A stretch of DNA of 64,000 bases from Dryocosmus kuriphilus (Eukaryota > Arthropoda > Insecta > Hymenoptera > Cynipidae). The position numbers and the translations under genes were made by a program. Shown in pieces: positions 43,319-54,823 of the stretch. The notes beneath the pieces are model-generated. The model did no database searches. It was given only the letters and a program-made list of their open reading frames with translations, and was not told where the DNA came from. The stretch's first letter is position 1. The number at the start of each line of letters is the position of its first letter. Location: the NCBI GenBank assembly GCA_038277395.1, contig CM076194.1:181551232-181615231 (forward strand). Direction: 5' to 3'.

Positions 43319-44176
43319 CAGTATTTACTGAACTCCTGTCGACTTCTACTATGCGTTCATTAAATGTTGACCCCTCTACAAAAGTGGGAAGAACTCAGCG
43401 AAAAAAAATCGCTAATAAACAAGATTAACTTCATTGTAAAGATAATTTTATTTTGCACAAATAATCTATTCATGGACGATAACTGAACACATTATTTCGA
43501 AAGATGTGAAGCGGTAAAGGTTGAAAAATAAGGTTCACGGACCTACTTTTTCGTCTGCGCACTTTGAAATGTCACATTTTTGTTAAAAATAATGGAAATG
43601 GGTTGTGAAAAAAATCAGGTATCTTTCTCAAAGCTTTCTTAATTCATAATCAAAAAGAAAATTGCAAAATGTCCATAATTTTAGCCTGCTAGGTGATTTA
43701 CATGGGAGAAGGATATCTCAGCTCCTAATAACGCTAGAATGATATGTTTAGGCTTAAAATGTTTCAAAACATTCTACAAATACGATTGTTAAAGAAAAAA
43801 TGTTGTGAAATTAATACGAAAAGCGTTACAAACGATTATTTTTTCTGGTATTTTTTTTCTGCGCTCGAGGATGAAGGGAGTAATCGCTACTCTCAGCAGG
43901 ACACTGGGTATCAATGTCAGGTTGGAAGCTACTGTTCAGCCTTTCTACCTGATAACTGGAAGCGCAAGAAAATTTGAAAAAAAACTGCAAGGGCGTAGGA
44001 GGTGGGCCTTGATCTTTTTTCGAAACTGTAGTACTACAATTTTCAGAAACATATATTGACTTACTGTCACTTCATCGTGATTCACGATAGAGTACAATTT
44101 TATTATACATGAAACATTAAATTGTAGTTTATTTATTACAAATTTGGGGCATTTTTGTTATATTTTTTCTGTGATT

Positions 44177-44241
44177 CAGGCCCGTGCGCACGTAGGTTTG
44201 AGGCCCCCCCCCCCCCCCCATTATTCCACCGCACGGGTCTG
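44177..44241. repeat. 65-bp hAT-like miniature remnant with a 16-C run
   Basis: CAGGCCCGTGCG at 44,177-44,188 pairs with CGCACGGGTCTG at 44,230-44,241. CAG(G/A)CCCGTGCG is a typical hAT end. The C run (44,204-44,219) lies inside. No 8-bp duplication is visible. Confidence 0.5.
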
Positions 44242-44244
44242 CTT

Positions 44245-45180
44245 TGAATTATCATCTTTTCTGTTTAAAAATTGAACTGTTTTATTTGTTGAAATTTAAA
44301 TTTCTTAACTAAAAATTTTAACATTTCAGTTTTGGTAGAATATTCATCTTTACAGTTTAAAAGCAATGTTTTTTGTTTGGAAGTTTATCAACTTGGTAGA
44401 AGTGTTATCTGATTTCGTTTAAAATGTGACTGTTTGATTAAAATCGATCTATTTTTGTTCAGGATTTTACCATTTTCTTGGAAATTTGTTTTTTTTTTCT
44501 ATTGAAAATTAATCTTTGTAACTGAAAATCAAACTTTCTATTGTGTGTTTAAAAATGTATCTCTTTTAGTTGAAAGTTCAACTGTTCTGCAGAAAATTTA
44601 GCATTTAAAAAAAAAATTTGTTTCCTTCATCTCTTTAGTTAAAAATTTAGCTACTTTCTTGAGAACTTCTTCTTTTTTTGGTTGACAACATTTGTTGATT
44701 TAAAATTACAATACTTTTTGCCAGAAACATGATATATTACATTCTTCGGTAAAATATCATATGTTTTGGTTAAAAATGTATTTCTTTGGTCAACAATGAA
44801 ACTGTTTTGTAGAAAATGCGTCTTTTTAGGTTTAAAATTCGACTGCTGCGTGAAAATTGATATTTTCGTGTTGGAAATTCAACTTTTTTGTATAAAATTC
44901 AACAATTTTTTATGAAATTTTGTTTCCTTCTTCTCTATCGTTTCTTTATCACTTAACTTGGAAATTTAACTATTTTCTTGAGAACTTCTTCTTTTTTTTT
45001 CGTTGAATTCAACTTTTGTTGACCTAGAAGTACAATATTTAATATTTTATTGATAATTTGTTCTTTTTTTCATTAAAAATTAATCTTTTTGATAAAAAAA
45101 TTTAACTATTTCATTGCTAGTTAAAAAATAATCTTTTTTAGTTGAAAATTTGAAAATTGACTCGAAAGTATACAATTATT
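44245..45180. repeat. Degenerate ~30-bp AT-rich repeat, left arm of the OTU element
   Basis: Dozens of imperfect units of the type GTTGAAAATTCAACTTTTTT and AATTAATCTTTTTAGTTGAAA. Common in hymenopteran DNA in my recollection. No coding sequence. Confidence 0.65.
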
Positions 45181-45537
45181 CTCGAGTCCAGAAATATATT
45201 TTTAAAACTGTAATGTAAACTTCAAACTTGATGTAGATACCGAAGAAAATGTCCAGGGCAGCCCCGCTGGAGGTACAGCGGGGTTGTAAAAGATACCTGA
45301 TGGAACGTCAATTTGCGTTCAGGTATCAGTTATTGTCAAGTGACAAGTCGAAAGTCATATTGTCACAAAATTGTAAAGGTCCTTATTCTAAAATTTCCCA
45401 TCAGTCGCTTTTGCACTGCCAGCTCAGTAACCTCGTCGTGAAACGCAAATTTAAAAGTTAGATTCGTGTTCAAGTGAGATAACCGGTATTTATTCGAAAG
45501 AATTCGTTTTTTTAAAAGTGTTGTTTAATAGTGCAAT

Positions 45538-46473
45538 ATGGAATCCATTTTATTTTTACGTGAAAGTGGACAGAAATTTATAGTGAAAGATACTGGTGGG
45601 CAGGGCAACTGTCTGTTTTCATCGTTGGCTGTCGCACTTGAAAAAAACAATCACATTCATGTTCGTAGAGAAATCGTCAATCACATTACGTCGGAGAAAT
45701 ATTGGCCATTCTACATTTTTTGGGCAAAGCACGATTTTCAAATCGATACTCGTTTTGAATATAGCTTAAAATTACATCGTACTGGAGAAAATGGCACTTC
45801 TCTGGAATGTCGCGCAGCTTCAGAACTGTACCAAACAAACATTCATATTGTTAGATTATTTAATAATGACTGTTATTTCCTACAAGATTTCATGTGCAGT
45901 GAAGAATCTCCTACAATCTGGCTATTATTCACGGGAAGAGATAACTCAAATGGACATTTTCAGTTACTCATACCAACTGCTGATGTGCACGTGGAAGCAA
46001 CTGTAATTGTACACAGAATGGAATATACACACGCTAATCCACGTGAAGACAATTTTTCAATTCAGGGCATGGAAATAAACAATTCAGATGAGCAGAATAA
46101 TGTAGCCATTGAAGAAACAATGCAATTGAACACCGGAATCGAAAAGTGCATTGACAGTGAGAAGGAGCATGAAGTCCACGATGAAAATGCAATAAATGAC
46201 AGCATGATCAAAGAATTTTTTAAATCGCGTAATTGTCCAGCAAAGAAAGGAGAAGTTCTGAACATTAATGAAAAAATGATGGTACTTAAAGTTAGGAAAT
46301 ACTTTGAAAGTAGACGTGCAGGAAATAAAGATTTTGAGAATGTTGTCCAACGAACAGCTCAATGCTTAGACATTTCTGAGAGCACTGTTAAAACGTATTA
46401 CAAGAGAAGCTGCAAGTGGGAAAATAAAAAAACCTCATCAAAAGAAAGGAAGGCCATCCATATACGTAGATAG
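45538..46473 (+). CDS. OTU-domain protease fused to a helix-turn-helix (N-terminal part of a transposase)
   Basis: An uninterrupted 311-codon frame. Residues about 10-150 form an OTU cysteine-protease domain: GGQGNCLFSSLAVAL holds the catalytic Cys25, TSLECRAASELYQTNIHIV matches the family's middle helix and strand, and NSNGHFQLLIP supplies His140. The residue three before the Cys is Gln, where most OTUs have Asp. An acidic linker follows. From about residue 215 comes LNINEKMMVLKVRKYF and TAQCLDISESTVKTYYKR, a helix-turn-helix like that at the N-terminus of insect DDE_3 transposases. Downstream, after a shift near 46,455, the frame continues into the transposase, so OTU was probably fused to it. 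OTU enzymes remove ubiquitin; a role in shielding the transposase from degradation is speculation. ATG 45,538 is the first in frame. Confidence 0.85.
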   Translation: MESILFLRESGQKFIVKDTGGQGNCLFSSLAVALEKNNHIHVRREIVNHITSEKYWPFYIFWAKHDFQIDTRFEYSLKLHRTGENGTSLECRAASELYQTNIHIVRLFNNDCYFLQDFMCSEESPTIWLLFTGRDNSNGHFQLLIPTADVHVEATVIVHRMEYTHANPREDNFSIQGMEINNSDEQNNVAIEETMQLNTGIEKCIDSEKEHEVHDENAINDSMIKEFFKSRNCPAKKGEVLNINEKMMVLKVRKYFESRRAGNKDFENVVQRTAQCLDISESTVKTYYKRSCKWENKKTSSKERKAIHIRR

Positions 46474-47570
46474 TTTCTTTTTGGGAGTGATAAGGAGAAA
46501 AATTTTTGATTTTTACATGGATAAAGCATTTCCAAATATTGAAAAGGTGCTAGTGAAATTGCGAGAAGTTCCTGATTTTCCGCACATGTGTAAAGCAACA
46601 TTGTGGAAACTTATGAAAAAAATCAATTTCGTTTATGCGAAACTAAACAAAAAGCCAGTGTTAATGGAAAGCCAAAAAAAAAAAAACCACAACATCGAAG
46701 GGACTATTTAAGAACGATTAAAATGTACAGGGAAGAGGAATGGTCCATTTCTTACCCAGACGAATCATGGTGCGGTTCAAAAAATAGGCAATTATCGCGG
46801 TGGATTTGTGACTCCCTCGGGCGCTGGGAAGCGTGTAATTCTTTTGCACATAGGCAACGAAAATGGCTTCGTAGAAAGTTGCACGAGATGTTTTATAGGT
46901 AAGATCGGGTCAGCCAATTACCATAATGAAATGAACGCTAAGCATTTTAAAGAATGGTTTCGGCACACTCTGACAGTTTTGCCAGCCAGATCTGTTATCG
47001 TCCTGGATCAAGCACCGTATCATGCGATGACTGACCCGAATTATCAAAATCCAACCACACGATGGAGAAAAAGCGATGTTGCCGATTGGCTCGTTAAAAG
47101 GGGAGCTGATCTTCCTGCAGCGAAAACATCATTCCACGCAATAAAAAGGGATGAACTGTACAACCTGTCCATACAGTATTTATACCCAAAAGTCTATCTG
47201 TTGGATACGGTAGCACAAGAGATGAGGAATGGCGAAGTTCAGTTGCTATGGCTTCCAGTAGCACATTGTGAGTTAAATCCTATTGAACTCATTTGGGCTT
47301 ACGTGAAAAAGCGCGTCGTAAGTACCAACAAAACTTTTTAAAATCCAAGACGCTCTGAGATTGTGCCAAGAAGGTATGGAAGATCTGCCGCCAAACTTAT
47401 GGGCAAATTGTGTTAGACATGCGAAGGAAATTGTGGAAGAATATAGAGGAGATCGATCTGAAATTTCGCAAAAAATGATTGAAAATTTATCTCTGGTCAT
47501 TAACGTTGAAGAAGATGACGACAAAGATGATGAAAATTACGTCAAAATGTCTGAGGACCTAATTTTTTAG
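46450..47570 (+). pseudogene. DDE_3 (IS630/Tc1/mariner superfamily) transposase core
   Basis: This continues the OTU/HTH frame after a shift. Motifs are RPSIYVDSFFLGVIRRKIFD, FPNIEKVLVKLREVPDFP and LWKLMKKINFVYAKLN, a second helix-turn-helix. A shift near 46,675 gives RRDYLRTIKMYREE and YPDESWCGS (first D of the D-E-(T/S)-W box). Another shift near 46,800 gives PSGAGKRVILLHIGNENGF, DYHNEM-like ANYHNEMNAKHFKEWF, SVIVLDQAPYH (second D) and HCELNPIELIWAYVK (E). After a shift near 47,335 the tail reads LPPNLWANCVRHAKEIVEEY with an acidic end. All catalytic residues are present, but at least four frameshifts make it inactive. Similar DDE_3 proteins are frequent in insects; the OTU partner is what stands out. 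Confidence 0.88.
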
Positions 47571-47574
47571 AAAT

Positions 47575-49140
47575 TTAGAAATTAAGAAGTTTAGGATATT
47601 TCTCCGCTTTTTAGTAGAAATTTAGACACTTCTAGAAACTTTTTAATTTGGAAAATCAGAACATTTTGTAAAAATTTTCTGAATAAAAGTCGTGGCATAC
47701 CTTTAACTTTTTAAGTTTCTTTAATTTAAAATTAAAAACTTCAGATTTGAATAAAATAATATGTTTTCAAGAAAAAAATGTACAATTTTTTTATAATTTT
47801 CTACACGTCTTAGATGAAATTCACAAACTTTCAGTTATTAAGAAACCGAGGAAAGTTTTACAATATTTTTATAATAAAAATTTCAATACATTTTTATTTA
47901 TTTTCAATATTTTTTAGAAAAAATTTTGAAACATAGACAACTTTTGTTTCATTTTTAACTACATATAAAATATTGATTTTTTAAATTTTCTACATTTTTT
48001 GGAAAAAAAAGAGGAACTTCTAGAAATTTATAAATTTATAAAATTAGATAATTTTAAAAATATTTTCTAAATAAAAAACTTGAAATATTTTCCAGAAAAA
48101 TTCAGAAACATAGACAATTTTGGTTTCAATTTTAACTGAATATAAAGCCTTGATTTTTTACATTTCTGCAATATTCAGATGAAAACTAGAAACATCAAGA
48201 AATTTTCTAAATTTACAAAAAATCGAAATTTTTACAAAATGCTTTAAATAAAAAACTTAGAATTTTTGAAAATTTTCTACGATCTTTTAGAAGAAATCAA
48301 GAAGCTCTTAGAATTTTATAAATTAAAAAACTTAACAAATTTTTACAATATGTTCTAAATACAATATTTAGAAGTTTTTTACTTTTTCAAAAGAAATTTA
48401 GAAACTTAATCAATTTTTACAATATTTTCTGATTTAAAATTAAAATATTTTCTTTAATTTTATATATTGTGTACAAAAAATTTGGAAACATAGAAAATTT
48501 TATGAATAAAAACGTAGAATTCTTTAAAATTTTCGAAATGTTTTTAAAGGAAATTAAAAAATGTTTAGAAATTTTGAAATTTAAGAAATTCTTACAATAT
48601 TTTCTAGATAAGAAATTTAGAACTTTTTGGATTTTCCATGTTCTTTAGAAGAAAATTCAAAATTTAGGAAATTTTTAAACATATAAAAAATAAAAATTTT
48701 AATGTTTGTTTTTTAATGTTCCAAGTTTTTAGACAGAATTTAGGAACATAAAAAATTTTCGTTTCTTTATGTACTGAATATAAAACCTGTATTTGTCTAG
48801 ATTGACTTAGTATTTCAAAAGAAAATTTGAAACTTTTAGAAATTGATCATTTTAGAAAATCAGGAAATTTTTATAATATTTTCTGAATAAACAATTAGAA
48901 TTTTCAAAACATTTCGAAGCTTTTTTAAAAGAAGTTTTGAATTATAAAAAATATTTCTGTTATTTTGTGCTAAATAAAAAACTTCCATTTTCTAGAATTG
49001 GAAAGTTTTTCAGAAGATGATTAGACAATTTTAGAAATTTACCAGCTTTTAGAAGTTTAGAAATTTAAAAATTTTTAAAAATATTTTCTAAATAAAAAGA
49101 TTAGAAGTTCCTAAGGTTTTAAGTCAAAAATTGTATTTAT
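47575..49140. repeat. Degenerate AT-rich repeat, right arm of the OTU element
   Basis: Imperfect units such as TTTAGAAACTTTT, AAATTTTTACAATATTTTCT and AAATAAAAAACTTAGAA recur over 1.5 kb. No coding sequence. Confidence 0.65.
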
Positions 49141-49798
49141 TGCACTTAACACTACAAGAAATATGTCCTATGCCTTTGACAACTCTAACTTTGGTTTTGT
49201 GCTTTTGCTTCCAGACATCTGATGAAAAGTTTGAATAGCAACCCGCTATAGTGGACCACGCTACTCGCCGCCCTGCTGAGAGTATCGCTTACACCTTTCG
49301 GCCTCCGCTACAGAAAAAAATACCAAAAAAAATAATCGTTTATAACGTTTTATGTATTAATTTTACAACATTTTTTGTTTAACAATCGTATTTGTAGAAT
49401 TTTTTGAACCATTTTAAGCCTAAACATATCATTCTAGCGTTATTAGGAGCTGAGATATCCTTCTCCCATGTAAATCACCTAGCAGGCTAAAATTATGAAC
49501 ATTTTGCAATTTTCTTTTTGATTATGAATTAAGAAAGCTTTGAGAAAGATACCTGATTTTTCGCAACCCGTTTCCATTATTTTTAACAAAAATGTGACAT
49601 TTCAAAGTGCGCAGACGAAAAAGTAGGTCCGTGAACCTTATTTGCTTCAAATCTTTCGAAATAATGTGTCCATGAATAGATTATTTGTGCAAAATAAAAT
49701 TATCTTTACAATGAAGTTACTCTTGTTTATTAGCGAATTTTTTTCGCTGAGTTCTTCCCACTTTTGTAGAGGGGTCAACATTTAATGAAGGCATAGTA

Positions 49799-50929
49799 GG
49801 GACATCCAGAAGATCAGAAACTTTATAAATACTTCACGAGATTCGGATTTACACGACGAAGTTAAGATGCTGCGCTCTAGAACCATTCAAAATCTCTCGC
49901 CGAAATTAGGACAACCAATCAGATGCTTGGAAGAGTATGTCGTACCTCAAAGAGGATATTTGCTGAGATGCCGAATGGATTTGGGGAGTATTCTAGACCA
50001 CTCTAAAAATCTAAATTCAAATTCTTAACCTGGAGCGGAACTCAACAATACTTTATTTCACAAGTTTTTATCCTCAAATCCCCAGTATAACTAGTGGAAA
50101 CTTTGTAGCTCAGGCCATTATTATTGTTGGAGCTTTTGATAGATCTTTAGTCGATATTAAGAAGAATTTGGCTCCAAGCTGTCGCCAGCAGTTCTTACTG
50201 GAGAGAAAGAAGGATCATTAACCATCGATTAAGCTACTTTTGATTGGCTAAAAAAACCATCTTCGAAGATTTGGATAAAATACTTTGATAGTTAGCACCC
50301 GAAGTATATACGACTTGAGGCCCACTACGTCACGTGACCCGCTGCCTCGCCAACTCCACCGGTCATCACCCAAGCTATGAGAAGAAAGCGAACGAAGGAA
50401 CGAGTCAAGACAACATCGAGAATCATTCTCTTTCCCATTGGTGTTTCTGAGGAAGCAAGAAAGTCGTATTTTGAGTTCAGACCGTTATTTATCATTTTTT
50501 TTATGTATAATTGTCATAGAGAATGTGCAATCTTTGCACGGTAAAAGCTCTTTGTTTAGGTAGACTCAGTCGGAAGACATTTTCGACACGCGATTATTTT
50601 TCTGTACGGTTCAAGATTCAAATATGCTGTAGTGATTTCGAATTTGTTGGGATTTTAAGCTTGAAAGAAATTGTTGCACGTGATCCAGTCGGTGTTCCAT
50701 GACAAGGCCTTCTGTTTAGAATCAGTGTAGAATTAAGAATTGTTAGAACTTCTTATGTTTATCACTAATTATTTTATTATTATTTAATTTAACAATAGCG
50801 TACATAATACATACTATGATGTCCGAAGAATATATAAAGCTGGGATACCTGTTTACGTCAAAAGACCTGTACAAGGAAGTTCAATTAAATTACGAATTAC
50901 TCTATTTTGCAAAATAATACTACTACGGA
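49799..50929. other. Unassigned DNA
   Basis: No recognised gene. A GC-richer patch near 50,310-50,440 (GTCACGTGACCCGCTGCC) might be a promoter or leader, but nothing supports that beyond composition. Confidence 0.35.
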
Positions 50930-53045
50930 CACAATATAAAGGTCCTAACTTTCAATACCCCGGACAGATATTTAGCGAAATAGAATAATTCTGCTTTATC
51001 TAGAGAATTCAGAAACATAATTCAGAACGAGTCAGAGGCTGTAAGATTTTCTGCGGACTCAAAACAGTCCGTTCTGATTTCTCTATACAAAGGACACTCC
51101 GCGAACAAATGAAATAAGTTCTCTTCCACTCCCAGGTTTTAGACGGTGCAGTTATCCCTTAATATAATAGAAAGAATCATTTAACAGCCGACAAAAACAA
51201 GAATTGTTTCCTATTTTAAACAACAATATATCAATAATAATAAAAAGAATTCTGAAGTCCTTAATTATGTCAATGGAGGGGCAAGAGCAAACCGCATAAT
51301 CATTAGTGCTCCCATTCCCGGCGGAGAGGCAAGTGTAGCTAGCCGGCAAATCGCCACCGAATCTACCGTTGAGAAAAACAAAGCCATGCAATTTCAGACA
51401 TTCAACCAGCGAAAAGCCACTTTTGCAAGCGCATTTACCCACTTCGGAAAGGCCTCCACAGGTACATGATTTAAGTTACCAATGCGCGCATTAAAATCCG
51501 AAACCGTACATTTTATAAAAATCTATTCCCCTTTCACTGTTTACAGATATGGCTAAGCCACCGCTTGCTCTACTAAACCTACTTACTTTCGTTGCATTTG
51601 CCGTGACGAATCCATGGTGCGGGAGCCAGGAGGGGGAAGCTACAGGAGCCGAAAACAGCCAGGTTTCACATACACAGAGGATATCAATGTCCAAGCCAGC
51701 CGTTGAAATGTCTCCAGGTTAGCGAACCTGTACAAGTTCCAGAAGATAATCCGAGTAGCTTCTTCACCCACCCCCACGATAGTATCATTTAATATCTTTG
51801 AGAGTTTTTGGTATCTCCCCTAGCAGACCGCGTGAACGCACTGGTTAGGCTACAGCGCAACCCCAAAGTAACCTTAAAATCTTAAAGTAACCTCGCGATA
51901 TAATTCATAAATGCAACAAAGCAAATATTTAACATGTTGTAATTGTAATTCTACGTTAAAATTGACGTTAGAAAATGACGATGTAAATGCAAAAATTTAG
52001 TTTTTCAGCGGCAGAAGTTAAAGAAACATTTTTTAGTACGCGCCTAGGATGCGGTAGCCACGCGTGCAATATTGTATGTCGGGCTGCCGTATCCCAGGCG
52101 CATGCGTAAAAATGTTTTTAACTTATGCTGTTCAAAAATTAAATTTCTGCATTTATATCGTCATTTTCTAACTTCAATTTTTACGCACAATTATAATTGC
52201 AACAATTAAAATATTTCTTTTGTTGTTTTTATTAATTATATTGGGAGGCTACTTTAAGATTACTTTAGGGTTATTTTAGGGTTACGCTGCAGCGTAACCA
52301 TTGCGTCCACGCGATACGCTAGGGTCTACGAGAGGGGTCGATTTACTGGGCGAGGGTAGGGCGCTGAAAATCTATTTTCCTGGGAGAAAACCTGCAATTA
52401 AATCACCCCTGGATCAGGGACGCCCCCCACCTGAGGACGCCGTATCAGACCCTGACGTGGTACTCTTCTGTTTTCCTCTCTGCCTCTTGACAACGGTGTT
52501 CGCAACGTCGCGAAATATCTCCGTCGCACTAGGCGGGGACCCTGTACACACTGAGTGCATATCGTCCTTGGAAAGGATTTTTTCCCTGTAGATCACATCT
52601 GCAACCCTAATTGAGACGTCATACCCGTACTCCAAAAATTTTTTCTTTGACTCCCAGAGGAGACTTCTCGCCTGTCTTTTCCTTTTCGATCTATCACTTG
52701 TAACCACCAATTCCATAGCCGAAAAATCCTTAGCCTTTTCAAAGATACGAGGCCTATGCCTATGCGATGGTCCTTGAGTTTGTGCATAAGTACATTTTTT
52801 GTACATGCATCCCTCCGTAGATGTGAAACTTCCTCCTTAAGCAGTTTGGTATCTCCCTCTAGCTTAGTATTTTTTGCTCGAGCTCCTCATTTCGGATTTT
52901 CAAGGCCTCAGCCTCCCCCCTCAGGATCAATAGATCACTCTGGATTTGGTCCACCGATCCCTTTAATGTAGTTATATCTGCCTCAGTTGCCGACGTATCC
53001 TCTTTTAAAAGGCAAAAGAGCCTCAAACCACCTAACGACATCAGC
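50930..53045 (-). pseudogene. LINE relic (CR1/Jockey-like): ORF1 coiled coil, endonuclease and C-terminal knuckle
   Basis: Read on the minus strand. At 53,041-52,860 a coiled coil has ITTLKGSVDQIQSDLLILRG and LKIRNEELEQKI. At 52,806-52,414 comes an ORF1-like part with RKRQARSLLWESKKKFLEYG. After a palindromic insert, the endonuclease starts DIDILCVCETWLFSAPVASP (catalytic E in CETW) and continues at 51,442 with HGFVFLNGRFGGDLPASYT and STNDYAVCS. The RT is gone. Directly after, at 51,130-50,940, is the C-terminal region ENLFHLFAECPLYREIRTD. ORF1 binds RNA and EN nicks target DNA in intact copies. This copy has lost about 2 kb of RT and carries several stops. Confidence 0.75.
51830..52312. mobile_element. 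483-bp fully palindromic element inside the LINE
   Basis: GCGTGAACGCACTGGTTAGG at the left is the near-inverse of the right end (GCGTGGACGCAATGGTTACG reversed). The complementarity runs through the whole unit, with matching GTTAGAAAATGACGAT and GCGCCTAGGATGCGG words, and the fold point is near 52,070. No gene. It separates LINE ORF1 from the endonuclease. Confidence 0.85.
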
Positions 53046-53893
53046 TAGCATCCCGGGTTCTGCCATCTCACAACACGGCCCTGTAATGTCAGCTGATTTC
53101 ACGTGAGCGAACAATGTTTGTCGAACGGAGAGTATGGCGAAGCAACACAATCACTTCACTTCAGATCAGGATTTTTACATAGAAACAGATCAAATTCACC
53201 CACGTTAACAGAGCACTCGCGAGATTGACACCCCTCCCTTTCGATAGAAATCACTGGAAAATGTCTGGAGATTCTCAGGTCAGAGAAGTTTCTGAGACGC
53301 AGGCTCTCAGGTAGCAGTTTTTAAAGTTTCAGGTAGGGCTTTTAAATGGCCTGAAGGCTCGTAAATCCCAAATCTCTTAGACCTCAGACTATCTCTAGGG
53401 ACAAAATCATTCAAATAGAGCCTGAAAAAAGCCTGAAATCGTCCTGACAACATGCTTGAGAATATCCTGAGATTTTATATCGGCAGGGTTGTACCTTGTA
53501 TCATAAAAAACAGTTCAAGTTTAAGTCAGGAAAATAGAATAATAACGAAATTAGTCGGCACAACAAAACGTGTGACTATAAGGTTCGCCGCAATCGTTTA
53601 TCGCTAAATGCTCATTCGATATGACCCCTATTTTTGTGAATAATCAGACCCCCTAGATTTTGATTATGCCCGAAGATTTGACCACACCTATGCTTGACCC
53701 TAGAGATTTCTGAAACCCCAGAATTACCCGATATAAAACCCGAATTGTCAAATTAGAATAATTAGGAGGATATTTGGCTTTAGAAAATGTGGAGTATCCC
53801 AAAGGACGAGCCAAACCTCTTACAGGTTAGTTAGATTAAGAAATACAAAATGTTAGCTCTTTGGAGGTTATGTTAAAGTAAACTGAGTTTTAG
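53046..53893. other. LINE leader and unassigned DNA
   Basis: A CTGAG/CTCAG-rich stretch at 53,260-53,480 (for example CCTGAAAAAAGCCTGAAATC) looks like a decayed short repeat. The rest has no feature. Confidence 0.35.
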
Positions 53894-53899
53894 TTCTGA

Positions 53900-54076
53900 A
53901 GGTCGTCCAGTCGACTGTCGTTTTCCTCGGTAATCACTCGAGTTTATTTGAAAATCCCTTTTTCTACTCTCAAAAGAATTCTTTTACTAACGCAAATAGA
54001 TATTTTTAGATACTCGTTCTATCTAAATCTTTTGCGGAATTCTCATTAAATACATAATAATAAAAGTCTTCATGTA
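53900..54076. repeat. 177-bp direct repeat, copy 1
   Basis: It starts GTCGTCCAGTCGACTGTCG and ends ATAAAAGTCTTC(A)TGTAG. A second copy in the same orientation lies at 54,381-54,557, about 90% identical by eye. The ~300 bp between could make this a tiny LTR-like (TRIM) unit, or the copies could be independent. Confidence 0.75.
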
Positions 54077-54380
54077 GTGTTTCTTCTACTTAGTTCAGTG
54101 TTTCTCAAAGTGACAATATTGTGAATCACGTGCACCAAGCGTTCCGTTTGTATCACGCGATGTATATTTTTGATTTATATATATAGCATGCTACTAATTA
54201 TTATAATCAAATAATATACTATAATTGAAGTACAATTAAAATAAATTTTAACAATAACTGCGAAACTGGAATTTTCTGGCCTTCTCTCTCTTTTTAAAAT
54301 AATAGAATTTTGAATTAGAAATATCCGGAATGAATTTTTCTGGAACATAAGCGTACCTTTGATACACAGATGTGAGTCTA

Positions 54381-54557
54381 AGTCGTCCAGTCGACCGTCC
54401 TTTTTCTCGGTAATCACTCGAGTTTGTTTGAAACTACATTTTTTTACTCTCAAAAGAATTATTTTATTAACGCAAATAGATATTTTTAGATACTCGTTCT
54501 ATCTAAATATTTTGCGGAATTCTCATTACATACATAATAATAAAAGTCTTCGTGTAG
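54381..54557. repeat. 177-bp direct repeat, copy 2
   Basis: Same orientation as copy 1. It contains GTCGTCCAGTCGACCGTCC, CGCAAATAGATATTTTTAG and ATAATAAAAGTCTTCGTGTAG. Confidence 0.75.
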
Positions 54558-54823
54558 AAAAAAAGGTCATCAACTTTGCAATGGGAGGCAAAATTTTGCA
54601 AAATTTTTAATTTTTGAAAAGTTACTTTATATTTTAAAACATTTTAAAACTTTTGTATATCTTGGGTAATTTTAGGAATTTCGAAAACACAATTTGATAT
54701 CTATATAGCTTTCCAATTTTACGGAAGTTATTGAAGTTTGGGAACTTCTATGAAGTGTAGAAAATTATTTAGTTTATTTTTAATAATGACTTGCATATTT
54801 TATATATATTTATTTAAGGGATA

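Larger units (their letters stand above)
43349..49796 (+). mobile_element. 6.4-kb TA-flanked element encoding an OTU-fused DDE_3 transposase
   Basis: The ends are inverted repeats starting CTATGCGTTCATTAAATG (left) and CTATGCCTTCATTAAATG (right, reversed). Each is flanked by TA (43,347-43,348 and 49,797-49,798), the Tc1/mariner target. The repeats run about 600 bp (to about 43,960 and from about 49,230) and include GACCCCTCTACAAAAGTGGG and AAAGTGCGCAGACGAAAAAG. Between them lie a low-complexity left arm, the OTU/HTH and DDE genes (45.5-47.6 kb), and a low-complexity right arm. Size and long TIRs are unusual for a mariner-type element. Confidence 0.85.
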
